64,000 bases of DNA. It comes from Myxococcus qinghaiensis (GTDB lineage Bacteria; Myxococcota; Myxococcia; Myxococcales; Myxococcaceae). Positions within the stretch are counted from its first letter, which is position 1. Every line of letters begins with the position of its first letter. Where the stretch lies: NCBI RefSeq assembly GCF_024198215.1, contig NZ_JAKCFA010000004.1, positions 124,001 to 188,000 on the forward strand, given 5' to 3'. The translations under genes were made by a program, and so were the position numbers. Positions 45,939 through 54,429 of the stretch are shown piece after piece. Below the pieces are notes generated by a model that ran no database searches, had not been told where the DNA came from, and was given only the letters and a program-made list of their open reading frames with translations.

Positions 45939-47372
45939 TCAGGTCTCCGTCGGAGTGATGAGCTCCACCGTCTTGAAGGTGCCGCCCTCGACGCGGAACA
46001 GCTCGTACTCGGACGGGGCCTCGCCGGTGGCGTCGAAGTCCAGCGCGCCGCTGGCGCCCTGCACGTTGATGACCTTGCCGGTGCTGACCTCGTTGCGCGC
46101 GTCGGTGAAGCGGCTGAAGCCCAGGGGGTAGGTGGTGGCCGGGGTGCCCGCAGGCGGCGTCAGCTTCGACAGGCCCACGGCGATGCGGTCTCCGGTGATG
46201 GGCTGCGGGTTGTTGACGTCCGCCCCCGCGGCGTAGGCCGCACCCAGCGCGACGAGGTACATGGCGTCGTACGCGTGCGCGGTGAAGGAGAACTGGCCCG
46301 GGTCGGTGTTGTTGTTGGCCGAGCGGAAGCGCTCCTTGAAGGTGTTGTACACGGTGTCGCCCGTACGGGCCTGCGCGGGAGAGGTGCCGTAGGCGCCCTC
46401 AATCTGGGTGCGCGCCGTTCCCAGCGCCGTGAAGAGGCCCGAGTCCTTGCTGGCATCCGTGAAGAAGTAGATCTGCCCCGTGCGACCCCGGCTCACGGCC
46501 TGGCTGATGATCTTGGCGTTGTCCTCGGAGAAGCCCGCCATCACCGCCACGTCGGGCTTCGTGTCGACGACGCGGGTCACCGCGGCGCTCACGTCCCCGT
46601 TGCGCTGGTACGGCGCGGACGACGTCACCCGGTCGGTGCCCAGCCGGTTGAGAATCGTGTCGAACAGGCCCTGGCCGTAGGCGTCGTCCACGTAGACCAG
46701 GCTCACACTGCTCACGGCGGCGAAGGGCCGGGTGTCGTCGGCCAGCGGCATGGCGTTGCGCACCAGGTCGGCGATGATGCGGCCCTGGAGCCGGTCCGAG
46801 GGCGCCGTTCGCCACACCAGGCCCACGTCGCCGGACGCCGCCGTCTTGTCGCTCAGGTTGGCGATGTCCGCGCTGGTGGAGGTGTGCGTCATCAGCAGCA
46901 CGTTGTTGGCGATGGTGACGCTGCTGACGGCGATGGTCTGCGCGCTGCCGGAGGTGAAGACGACCGGCACCTTCTTCTCCGTCACCAGCCACTCCGCCTG
47001 CGTCTTGGCCCGCGCCGGGTCGGAGCGGGTGTCGCAGATGAGGAGGTTGAAGCTCCGGCCGCCAATGCCCTCGCGCTGGTTGATCTCAGTGATGGCCAGC
47101 TTGATGGCGTTGAGCGCCTGGACCTCCGACTCGTCCGGGCCCCCGGAGTTCGTCAGGGGCAGCGCCGCGCCCAGGAGGATGGGGTTGCCCGTGGTGGGCC
47201 CCACCACCTCGCCGCAGCCCTCCGGCTGGGGCAGGCAGAAGCCCGACGCCGAGCAGACCTGATTGGTGTCGCAGTCCGCGCTCGACTCACACTCGGTGAG
47301 GCCGCTCGCGGTGGTGAAGCTGCAGCCGGCCAGGAGCGCCGCGCAGCACGTCATGAGTCCCAGGGTCTTCAT
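45939..47372 (-). CDS. LivJ-type substrate-binding lipoprotein with Cys-rich N-terminus
   Basis: This is a lipoprotein of 477 residues (lipobox LLAGC). Residues ~25-52 form a short Cys-rich module (CESSADCDTNQVCSASGFC) not usual in the family. The rest is a periplasmic binding protein of the branched-chain amino acid receptor type (ILLGAALPLTNSGGPD, FTSGSAQTIAVSSVTIANN, VVDTKPDVAVMAGFSEDNAKI). No ABC permease or ATPase gene is near. It starts by a TGATG overlap with the stop of the TPR gene upstream, so the two are one unit. A sensor or adhesion role is possible instead of transport. Confidence 0.85.
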   Translation of the reverse strand: MKTLGLMTCCAALLAGCSFTTASGLTECESSADCDTNQVCSASGFCLPQPEGCGEVVGPTTGNPILLGAALPLTNSGGPDESEVQALNAIKLAITEINQREGIGGRSFNLLICDTRSDPARAKTQAEWLVTEKKVPVVFTSGSAQTIAVSSVTIANNVLLMTHTSTSADIANLSDKTAASGDVGLVWRTAPSDRLQGRIIADLVRNAMPLADDTRPFAAVSSVSLVYVDDAYGQGLFDTILNRLGTDRVTSSAPYQRNGDVSAAVTRVVDTKPDVAVMAGFSEDNAKIISQAVSRGRTGQIYFFTDASKDSGLFTALGTARTQIEGAYGTSPAQARTGDTVYNTFKERFRSANNNTDPGQFSFTAHAYDAMYLVALGAAYAAGADVNNPQPITGDRIAVGLSKLTPPAGTPATTYPLGFSRFTDARNEVSTGKVINVQGASGALDFDATGEAPSEYELFRVEGGTFKTVELITPTET

Positions 47373-48193
47373 CAGAAGCTGACCTCCAGGCCCGCGCCGG
47401 TTCCGCGAGGCGCCAGCGTCAGCCGGACCTCGCCCTCCACGGGGGGGCCGTCTTTCGGATACAGGATGATGGCGGTGATGGCGCCGGCCAGGCCCACGCC
47501 GAAGCCGATGTCCGCGAGCAGCGCCTTGCTCTTGGTGCTGTCCGCGAAGCTCTGCTTCGTGTCCTCCGTGCGCGCCGCGTCGAACTTCTCGCGCTCGCTG
47601 GACGCCTGCATGCCGAAGAGCACGCCCGCGCCCACGCCCAGCACCGCCACGCCGCCCACGGCGAACGCGGCGATCTTCTGCCGCTGGTAGGACTTCATGG
47701 CCCGAGCGAGCTCGGCCTGCCGCTGCCGCTCGTTCTCCTCCTCCGCGCGCTTCGTCGCCAGCTGCTCCTCGTCCGCGCGGCGCCGGGCCGCCTCGGCCTC
47801 CTCCTGGAGCTTCTGGCGCTCGGCGTCCGCGGACGCCTGGGCCTGGTTCTCCTTGTCGAGCAGGAGCCGCAGCTTGTCGATGCTGCGCGCGCTGCGCTTG
47901 AGCAGCGCCGGGTCCGTGCCCTCGGTGTTGCCGACGTACTGCTGGTACCAGGAGAGGGCCTCCTTCAAGTCGCCGGCGTTCTCCAGCGCCACGGCGATGT
48001 TGAAGATGAGGCGCGGGTTGGGCTGGGCCTCGTGGGCCTTCTTCAGCACCTCCGCCGCTTCGGCGTACTTGCCTGCCTGGTAGAGCCGCTCGCCATCCTT
48101 GATGAGGGCCGCTGGATTCTTGGCGCCGCGCTGGGCGAGCGCCACCGGGGGCGACAGCACGAGTGCCGCCGACAAAACGAAGACCAGTCTCAT
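47372..48193 (-). CDS. Exported TPR / coiled-coil protein with C-terminal membrane segments
   Basis: The protein has 273 residues, with the start at the ATG 48193. A signal peptide (MRLVFVLSAALVLSPPVALA) is followed by TPR units (ERLYQAGKYAEAAEVLKKAHEAQPNPRLIFNIAVALENAGDLKEALSWYQQYV), a charged coiled coil (~115-175) and two hydrophobic segments (AAFAVGGVAVLGVGAGVLFGM, LLADIGFGVGLAGAITAIILY). It is the first gene of a pair with the binding lipoprotein below. This architecture is common in myxobacteria; function unknown. Confidence 0.8.
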   Translation of the reverse strand: MRLVFVLSAALVLSPPVALAQRGAKNPAALIKDGERLYQAGKYAEAAEVLKKAHEAQPNPRLIFNIAVALENAGDLKEALSWYQQYVGNTEGTDPALLKRSARSIDKLRLLLDKENQAQASADAERQKLQEEAEAARRRADEEQLATKRAEEENERQRQAELARAMKSYQRQKIAAFAVGGVAVLGVGAGVLFGMQASSEREKFDAARTEDTKQSFADSTKSKALLADIGFGVGLAGAITAIILYPKDGPPVEGEVRLTLAPRGTGAGLEVSF

Positions 48194-48263
48194 GATGGAC
48201 ACAAGCCTATCGCGGAGCCGGCCGTCGGTCGAAGAGGGGGACCTCACTCTTCGTGAAACGAGC

Positions 48264-48306
48264 CGGGGCCGCTCCTACCCGGTGAATGGGTCAGCGAGCG
48301 GCCCCG
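48264..48306 (-). terminator. Hairpin after pckG
   Basis: CGGGGCCGCTC at 48264-48274 pairs perfectly with GAGCGGCCCCG at 48296-48306 over a 21-base loop, 32 bp beyond the pckG stop on the minus strand. There is no T-tract. Confidence 0.5.
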
Positions 48307-48337
48307 ACAGGTGCTTCAGGACGCTACAGGCGGGAGA

Positions 48338-50131
48338 CTAGTGCTCCAGCCGCGAAATCAGCAGCTTGCGCTGGAGCGTCAGGGCCTCCGGGGCCTTGGT
48401 GCCCAGCTGCTCGAAGAAGACCTCCTGGCTCTTCAGCTCGGTCTTCCACTCGTCCTCCTTGATGGAGGTGGCCTCCGCGATGACGTCCGCGGGGACATCC
48501 AGGCCCTTGAGGTTGAGGCCCTCGTCGGCGCGCGGCACCCAGCCCAGCAGCGTCTCCTTCGTGGGGACGCGGCCGTGCACGCGGTTCACCACCCACTCCA
48601 GCACGCGCATGTTGTCGCCGAAGCCCGGCCACAGGAACTTGCCGTTCTTGTCCTGCCGGAACCAGTTCACCTGGAAGATCTTGGGGAGCTGGGGAATGGT
48701 CTTCTGCATGTCCAGCCAGTGCTGGAGGTAGTCGCCCATGTGGTAGCCGCAGAAGGGCAGCATGGCCATGGGGTCGCGGCGCACCACGCCCACCTTGCCG
48801 GTGGCCGCGGCCGTCGTCTCGCTGCCCATCGTCGCGCCCAGGAACACGCCGTGGGTCCAGTTGAAGGCCTGGATGACGAGCGGAACCGTGGTGGAGCGAC
48901 GGCCGCCGAAGATGAGGGCGGAGATGGGCACGCCCGTCGGGTCATTGGCCTTGGGGCTCAGCGCCGGGTTGTTGGACATGGGCGCGGTGAAGCGGCTGTT
49001 GGGGTGCGCCGCCTTCTCGGGGCTGCCCTTCTTCCAGGGGCGGCCCTGCCAGTCCGTGAGCTCCTCCGGGACTTCGCCGTCCTTGCCCTCCCACCACACG
49101 TCGCCGTCGGCCGTCATGGCCACGTTCGTGAAGAGGGTGTCCTTGGAGATGGTCTCCATGGCGTTGGGGTTCGTCTTGTAGTTGGTGCCGGGGACGACGC
49201 CGAAGTAGCCGGCCTCCGGGTTGATGGCGTACAGGCGGCCATCCGGGCCCGGGCGCATCCAGGCGATGTCGTCTCCGACGGTCTCGATCTTCCAGCCCTT
49301 GTACTCGGCGGGCGGAATCATCATCGCGAAGTTCGTCTTGCCGCAGGCGGACGGGAAGGCGGCGGCGACGTAGGTCGTCTCGCCCTTGGGGCTCGTCACG
49401 CCGAGGATGAGCATGTGCTCGGCCAGCCAACCCTCTTCGCGGCCCAGGTAGCTGCCGATGCGCAGCGCGAGGCATTTCTTGCCCAGCAGCACGTTGCCGC
49501 CATAGCCCGAGCCGAAGCTCCAGATGGTGTTGTCCTGGGGGAAGTGGCAGATGTAGCGGCGGTCCGGATTCACGTCGCCGGTGCTGTGCAGGCCGCGGTT
49601 GAAGTCGTCGCTGTCGCCCAGCATGTCCAGCGCCTGCTTACCCATGCGCGCCATGATGCGCATGTTGAGCACCACGTAGACGCTGTCGGTCAGCTCCACG
49701 CCAATCTTGGTGAAGGGGCTGCCGATGGGGCCCATGGCGTAGGGCACCACGTACATGGTGCGGCCCTTCATGCTGCCGGTGAAGTGCTGCTCCAGCTTCG
49801 TGTACGCCTCTTCCGGCTCCATCCAGTTGTTGGTGGGGCCCGCGTCCGTCTTGTTGGGCGTACAGATGAACGTGAGGTGCTCCACGCGCGCCACGTCGTT
49901 CGGGTTGGAGCGGTGCAGATAGCAGCCCGGCCGCTTCTCCTGGTTCAGCGGGATGAGGATGCCCTCATCCACGGCCTGCTTCGTGAACCGCTGCTTCTCC
50001 TCCTCGGAGCCGTCGCACCAGACGATGTTGTCCGGCTGGGTCATCTTGGCCATCTCGGCCACCCAGGCCAGCAGCGTGGGGTTCTTCGTGGGGGCCTCTG
50101 AGGCCGCCGCCGCCACTTGCGTTGAAGCCAT
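48338..50131 (-). CDS. pckG: Phosphoenolpyruvate carboxykinase (GTP)
   Basis: The protein has 597 residues, normal for the GTP-using form. The start at 50131 gives [14 protein letters not shown]; longer ORF starts add a tail that does not fit. The P-loop [13 protein letters not shown] (with the reactive Cys of GTP-type PEPCK), IGDDIAWM-like [14 protein letters not shown], and [25 protein letters not shown] are family signatures. It makes PEP from oxaloacetate in gluconeogenesis, important for an organism that grows on amino acids and lipids from prey. It is divergent from the SLC13 gene. Confidence 0.97.
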   Translation of the reverse strand: MASTQVAAAASEAPTKNPTLLAWVAEMAKMTQPDNIVWCDGSEEEKQRFTKQAVDEGILIPLNQEKRPGCYLHRSNPNDVARVEHLTFICTPNKTDAGPTNNWMEPEEAYTKLEQHFTGSMKGRTMYVVPYAMGPIGSPFTKIGVELTDSVYVVLNMRIMARMGKQALDMLGDSDDFNRGLHSTGDVNPDRRYICHFPQDNTIWSFGSGYGGNVLLGKKCLALRIGSYLGREEGWLAEHMLILGVTSPKGETTYVAAAFPSACGKTNFAMMIPPAEYKGWKIETVGDDIAWMRPGPDGRLYAINPEAGYFGVVPGTNYKTNPNAMETISKDTLFTNVAMTADGDVWWEGKDGEVPEELTDWQGRPWKKGSPEKAAHPNSRFTAPMSNNPALSPKANDPTGVPISALIFGGRRSTTVPLVIQAFNWTHGVFLGATMGSETTAAATGKVGVVRRDPMAMLPFCGYHMGDYLQHWLDMQKTIPQLPKIFQVNWFRQDKNGKFLWPGFGDNMRVLEWVVNRVHGRVPTKETLLGWVPRADEGLNLKGLDVPADVIAEATSIKEDEWKTELKSQEVFFEQLGTKAPEALTLQRKLLISRLEH

Positions 50132-50356
50132 GGAAGTTTCCTTGTGTTGTCTCAAGAGAGGGGACTCCCGGTCCTGGTGAAAAAGGTCGAGCACCCTACC
50201 AGCGGGAGAGACGACAAAACTTCTGGAAGGGGCGCCCAAATGCAACTGGCGTCCGGCAGTCAACCGCCCCTCCAGGCAGGGCTCTACTAATTCCACTTAT
50301 CAGCGCCCGGGCATCTAGTAGTTGACGACGCGGTGCGGCAGGGACTCACTTCTCGC

Positions 50357-50392
50357 ACCCGGAGGGTACAGGTTGGGGGCCCTCCGGGTTTT
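50357..50392 (+). promoter_or_regulatory. Hairpin with T-run just before the SLC13 start
   Basis: ACCCGGAGGG at 50357-50366 pairs perfectly with CCCTCCGGGT at 50380-50389 over a 13-base loop. It is followed by TTT and then the ATG at 50393. The shape is that of a terminator or attenuator. It also leaves no exposed Shine-Dalgarno next to the ATG, since the only GGAGGG lies in the stem. Confidence 0.5.
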
Positions 50393-52423
50393 ATGACCAT
50401 CGCCATCGTCCTGGGCATCGTCGTCGTCGCGCTGGTGTTGTTCACCCTGGACACCATCCCCATCGAGGTCAGCTCGCTGGTGGTGGTGTGCCTGCTGGCG
50501 CTGACGGGCGTGCTGACGCCGGCGCAGGCGTTCGAGGGCTTCAGCAACGACACGGTCATCTTCATCTTCACCCTGCTGGCGATGACGCAGGGGCTGGCCT
50601 CCACGGGCGTGGTGCAGCTCGTCGGGCAGCGGCTGGCCTTCTTCGCGCGCTTCGGCCACCAGACCTTCGTCATGGCGATGATGGTGGTGGTGGCGACGTT
50701 CTCGTCCGTCATCTCCAACACGGTGACGACGGCGGCGTTCCTGCCGGTGGCGATTGGCGCGGCGAACCGGGCCAAGGTGCCCAAGAGCAAGGTACTGCTG
50801 CCGCTCGCGTACGCGTCGATGCTGGGCGGCATGGTGTTCCTGTACGGCACGTCCACCAACCTCGTGATGTCCGCGGCGCTGGAGCGGCTGGGGATGCGGG
50901 GCATCGGCGTGGCGGAGCTGGCGCCGGTGGGGCTGCCGGTGGCCATCCTGGGCATCATCGTCGTGGTGCTGCTGGGGCCGCTCCTCTTGCCCTCGCGCGA
51001 GGGGAAGGGCGGCGAGGAGGAGTGGACGCTTCGCGACTACCTCACGGAGGCGGTGCTGCCGGCGGGCTCCACGTACATCGACAAGCCGCTGGCGGAAATC
51101 ACCGAGGGGCTGGGCCTGCGCGTCATCGGCATCCTCCGGGACGGGCGCGCGGTGTCGGCCACGCCCACGGAGGTGTTGCGCGGGGACGAGCGGCTCCTGG
51201 TGGAGGGCACGCGCGAGGACATCCTCCGGGTGAAAGACTTGCGGGGCATCGAGATTCGCCCGGATCTGCGGCTGGCGGACGAGGAGCAGCTCGACAAGGA
51301 CACCGCGCTGGTGGAGGCCTCGGTGCCGTCGGGCAGCCCGCTGGTGGGCCGGAGCCTGAAGGAGGCGCTCTTCGTGGAGCGCTTCGGGTTGGTGTCGCTG
51401 GCGCTGCACCGCCACCCCAGCATCCAGCGCGTCACCAAGCTCCAGTTGCTGGGCCGCATCTTCGGCGAGCGGCGCATGTCGCTGTTGCCGCTGGCGGTGG
51501 GGGACGTGCTGCTGTTGCGAGGCCCGCGGGCGAAGGTCGCGGAGCTGGCGGACGGCGGCGCCCTGGTGGTGCTGAGCGGCCATGACTACCAGCCGCCGCG
51601 CTACGGCAAGGCGCTCCTGGCGGTGACGCTGTTCCTGGGGGCGCTGGCGGCGGGCTCGCTGGATATCGTGCCGCTGTCGGTGGCGGGGCTCACCGGCATG
51701 CTGGCGATGATTGCGACGGGCTGCGTGGACGCGCGCAAGGCCTTCCGGGTGGACTGGCGCGTGGTGCTGCTCATCGGGTCGATGATGGCGCTGGGGCTGG
51801 CCATGGAGGTGAGCGGCGCGGGGAAGTTCCTGGGCCAGCGGGTGGCGGAGCTGGGTGACTACGGCGGGCCGCGCACGGTGCTGGTGGCGCTGATGCTGCT
51901 CACCATCATCCTGTCCGCGCCCATGTCCAACCAGGCCGCCGCGCTGGTGGTGCTGCCGGTGGCCCTCAACGCGGCCACGCAGCTGGGCGTGGACATGCGG
52001 CCGTTCGCCATGGGCGTGACGCTGGCGGCGAGCTGCTCGTTCATCACCCCGCTGGAGCCCAGCTGCGTGCTCGTCTACGGGCCGGGGCACTACCGCTTCA
52101 CCGACTTCTTCCGGCTGGGCACGCCGCTCACCGCGCTCCTGCTCTGCGTGCTGACGGTGGCGGTGCCGTGGGTGTGGCCGTTCGACCTGGCGAAGGCCCA
52201 GGCGTCCGTGTCAGTGGATGGCGGCGCGAAGGCCGACCTCGTCCAGCACGCGCGCCTCGTGGCCGAGCATCCACTCCAGCCGCTCACGCACGGGGGCCTC
52301 GTCGCCTCCGTTGGCGGTGACGGCCAGGCGGAAGAAGAGCGACTGGTGCCCGTCCTCGGACTGGGCCAGCTCTCCGTAGAAGCGGGCGAGCGCCGGGTCC
52401 GTGAGGCCTTCGGCGAGCAGTGA
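50393..52423 (+). CDS. SLC13/DASS-family permease with TrkA-C domains
   Basis: This protein has 676 residues. Two halves of membrane helices (~1-195 and ~400-600) flank a soluble insert with two TrkA-C/RCK-C-like domains (STYIDKPLAEITEGLGLRVIGILRDGRAV; GSPLVGRSLKEALFVERFGLVSLAL). The TS/TN motifs NTVTTAAFLPVAI and GTSTNLVM are those of dicarboxylate/sulphate and arsenite-type transporters. Probable role: sodium-coupled anion uptake. The family normally ends about residue 600 (VWPF). The last ~71 residues read through into miaE on the other strand and are unlike the family. Confidence 0.85.
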   Translation: MTIAIVLGIVVVALVLFTLDTIPIEVSSLVVVCLLALTGVLTPAQAFEGFSNDTVIFIFTLLAMTQGLASTGVVQLVGQRLAFFARFGHQTFVMAMMVVVATFSSVISNTVTTAAFLPVAIGAANRAKVPKSKVLLPLAYASMLGGMVFLYGTSTNLVMSAALERLGMRGIGVAELAPVGLPVAILGIIVVVLLGPLLLPSREGKGGEEEWTLRDYLTEAVLPAGSTYIDKPLAEITEGLGLRVIGILRDGRAVSATPTEVLRGDERLLVEGTREDILRVKDLRGIEIRPDLRLADEEQLDKDTALVEASVPSGSPLVGRSLKEALFVERFGLVSLALHRHPSIQRVTKLQLLGRIFGERRMSLLPLAVGDVLLLRGPRAKVAELADGGALVVLSGHDYQPPRYGKALLAVTLFLGALAAGSLDIVPLSVAGLTGMLAMIATGCVDARKAFRVDWRVVLLIGSMMALGLAMEVSGAGKFLGQRVAELGDYGGPRTVLVALMLLTIILSAPMSNQAAALVVLPVALNAATQLGVDMRPFAMGVTLAASCSFITPLEPSCVLVYGPGHYRFTDFFRLGTPLTALLLCVLTVAVPWVWPFDLAKAQASVSVDGGAKADLVQHARLVAEHPLQPLTHGGLVASVGGDGQAEEERLVPVLGLGQLSVEAGERRVREAFGEQ

Positions 52424-52834
52424 CAGCCGCTCGCAGGAGCGCGCCTCGATGACGGCGGCGACGAGCAGCCGGTCCAACCTGCGCTCCAGCGCGGGCGTGC
52501 GCACCAGCTTCTGGAGGCCCTGGGCGTACGGGTCCCCCGCGTCCTTCGTGAGCGTCAGCCCGCGCGCCTCCATCAAGTCCAGCACGCGGGCCAGGTGCGC
52601 GCTCTCCTCCCGCGCCAGCCGAGCCATCTGCGCGGGCAGGCCCGGCAGGTCCGGGTACGCCTGGAGCATGGAGAGGGCGTTGGCCGCGGCCTTCTTCTCA
52701 CAGTGGGCGTGGTCCACCAGCACCGCGTCGAAGTGCTCCAGCGCCAGCGGGAGCCAGCGCGGGTCCGTGGCGCGGTGGAGGATGACGGGGCCCTCTCCAG
52801 AGAGGGGACGGCGGGAAGGCGTGGGACGGCTCAT
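52211..52834 (-). CDS. miaE: tRNA-(ms2io6A37)-hydroxylase
   Basis: The 207 residues match the family. It is a ferritin-like diiron protein: Glu46 in HCEKKAA, Glu77 and His80 in REESAH, the EARSCER motif and a second ExxH in QSEDGHQS. It hydroxylates the isopentenyl group of ms2i6A at tRNA position 37 using O2. miaA/miaB are not in the window. Its 3' end overlaps the SLC13 ORF by 213 bp. Confidence 0.95.
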   Translation of the reverse strand: MSRPTPSRRPLSGEGPVILHRATDPRWLPLALEHFDAVLVDHAHCEKKAAANALSMLQAYPDLPGLPAQMARLAREESAHLARVLDLMEARGLTLTKDAGDPYAQGLQKLVRTPALERRLDRLLVAAVIEARSCERLSLLAEGLTDPALARFYGELAQSEDGHQSLFFRLAVTANGGDEAPVRERLEWMLGHEARVLDEVGLRAAIH

Positions 52835-52876
52835 GGAGGGCGGGGACCGTACCGCATCCGCACCTGGGGCCGCGAG

Positions 52877-53713
52877 CTACTCCACCAGCACCAGGCGCCA
52901 CGTGCGGCCGGCCAGGTAGCCGACCTTGCGGGCGATGCGCGCGGTGCTCTCGTCGCGCTCGTCCACGCGCATCGTCAAGCGGGGCAGCGAGGACAGCAGG
53001 TGCCGGGAAATCTGTCCCAGGCACAGCGTGGCGTGGCCCTTCTTGCGCTCGGCGGGCACGGTGTACAGGCCCTCCAGCTCCGCGCCGTATTGGGAGCGGC
53101 TGCCGATGTCGACCTTGAGCACCAGCTCGTTGTTCTCCTCCAGCACGTAGGTGCGGCGCTGGCGCACGCGCTGGACGACGCGCGCCTCGTAGCCGCTCGG
53201 GTCCTCCGACAGCGGGTCTCTCTCCAGCGCCTCGCGCACGTAGCCCTGGGCCAGGGGGAGCAGCCGGGGCAGGTCCTCCTCGCGGGCCAGCCGGAGGAGG
53301 GGATTGGTGAAGGGCCCCAGGTCGTCCGCGGAGACGGAGAACAGCCGCTGCGTGCGCGACAGGCGGGGCTTGCCGGGGGACAGGCTGCGCAGGAGCGCGT
53401 CCACGGAGGACTTGTCGCCCACGGTGGCGCGCAGGCGCAGCGAGGAGGCGAGCGCGTCCGCGATGACGCTGGTGGCGCTGGCGTCGCTGGCGCTGGGGAT
53501 GACGAGGCCTCCTTCACCGCCCACGAAGACGGCGGCGGTGAGGGCCTGGTTGTCGAAGCGGCCGTAGAAGGCGAAGGGGATGCGGCCTCGCGCGGCGATG
53601 CCGAACTCCTCCAGCAACCCCAGCAGGTAGAGGTTGTGGACCGGGTCCTTCGAAAGCAGCGCCCGCAGGGCATCCGCGTCCTGGGGGCCAAGCTGTTCGA
53701 CGGAGACGGGCAT
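52877..53713 (-). CDS. GNAT-family N-acetyltransferase (DUF4081-like)
   Basis: The protein has 278 residues. The first ~130 residues (EQLGPQDADALRALLSKDPVHNLYLLGLLEEFG) resemble the DUF4081 half and the C-terminus the GNAT fold, with the acetyl-CoA loop in LEGLYTVPAERKKGHATLCLGQ. Substrate unknown. The stop lies about 40 bp before the miaE start in the same direction, so they may share a transcript. Confidence 0.88.
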   Translation of the reverse strand: MPVSVEQLGPQDADALRALLSKDPVHNLYLLGLLEEFGIAARGRIPFAFYGRFDNQALTAAVFVGGEGGLVIPSASDASATSVIADALASSLRLRATVGDKSSVDALLRSLSPGKPRLSRTQRLFSVSADDLGPFTNPLLRLAREEDLPRLLPLAQGYVREALERDPLSEDPSGYEARVVQRVRQRRTYVLEENNELVLKVDIGSRSQYGAELEGLYTVPAERKKGHATLCLGQISRHLLSSLPRLTMRVDERDESTARIARKVGYLAGRTWRLVLVE

Positions 53714-53755
53714 TGAGGGGCGTGGGGGCCTCGGGACCTTACGCAGAACCGGGGC

Positions 53756-54382
53756 TCACGGGCCAGCCTCCTGGGGTACGCGGAATTCAAAGGGATACAC
53801 CACCGTGGCGTTTCCGCCCCGGGAGGACGTGGGGAACCCGGTGTCCAGGAGCGAATCCAGGACGCACGCCTGCACCATCGGGTCCGGAATGGTGCTCACC
53901 AGCAGCTCTCCTCGTCTCATCTCGCCGGTGCCCCCTCCCCGGGCCTCGATGAGGAAGCGAATCTTCACGCCCTGTGGGCCCCGGTTTCGCTGTGCGGCAT
54001 CCTGGAAACATTGCTGCACGAGCGGAGTGACGGCCTTGATGGCGGCTTTGAAGTCCTCGGGGCCCAGGTCCCCCTCGACGGACTCGATGATGGGCTCGGT
54101 GGTGATGACGCGGCGCAGGTCGGGCTGGTCGGGGCTGGGGAGGACGGGCACGGCGGTCTGCGGGGAGGGGAAGGCGGGGGGCGGGACGACGGGAGGGGGC
54201 CGGCGCGGGGGAGGCGTGGGCTCCGGGCGGACGGGGGCCTCGACGACGGGGGGAGGCTCGTCCGGAGGTGGGACGTAGGCGGGCTGGGTGAGCCAGTAGG
54301 CCAGGGCGGCGAGGAGGAGCAGGAGGCCCAGGCAGACCAGCGGGACGGCGACCCAACGGGTGGTGGAGCTCTGTCGAGACAT
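53756..54382 (-). CDS. AgmX/PglI C-terminal domain-like membrane protein
   Basis: The protein has 208 residues, with the ATG at 54382. It has one membrane helix (WVAVPLVCLGLLLLLAALAYWL, ~10-31), a Pro-rich linker (~35-80) and a folded C-terminal domain (~90-205) of the AgmX/PglI C-terminal type (VQQCFQDAAQRNRGPQGVKIRFLIEARGGG, VQACVLDSLLDTGFP). The layout is TonB-like: anchor, Pro-rich reach across the periplasm, C-terminal domain. Such proteins in Myxococcus were found in gliding-motility screens. It follows the patatin gene on the same strand after 47 bp. Confidence 0.82.
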   Translation of the reverse strand: MSRQSSTTRWVAVPLVCLGLLLLLAALAYWLTQPAYVPPPDEPPPVVEAPVRPEPTPPPRRPPPVVPPPAFPSPQTAVPVLPSPDQPDLRRVITTEPIIESVEGDLGPEDFKAAIKAVTPLVQQCFQDAAQRNRGPQGVKIRFLIEARGGGTGEMRRGELLVSTIPDPMVQACVLDSLLDTGFPTSSRGGNATVVYPFEFRVPQEAGP

Positions 54383-54429
54383 AGGCACTCGTGAAGGATG
54401 GATGGAGAGAGGGGGCTTTCGCCCCGGAG

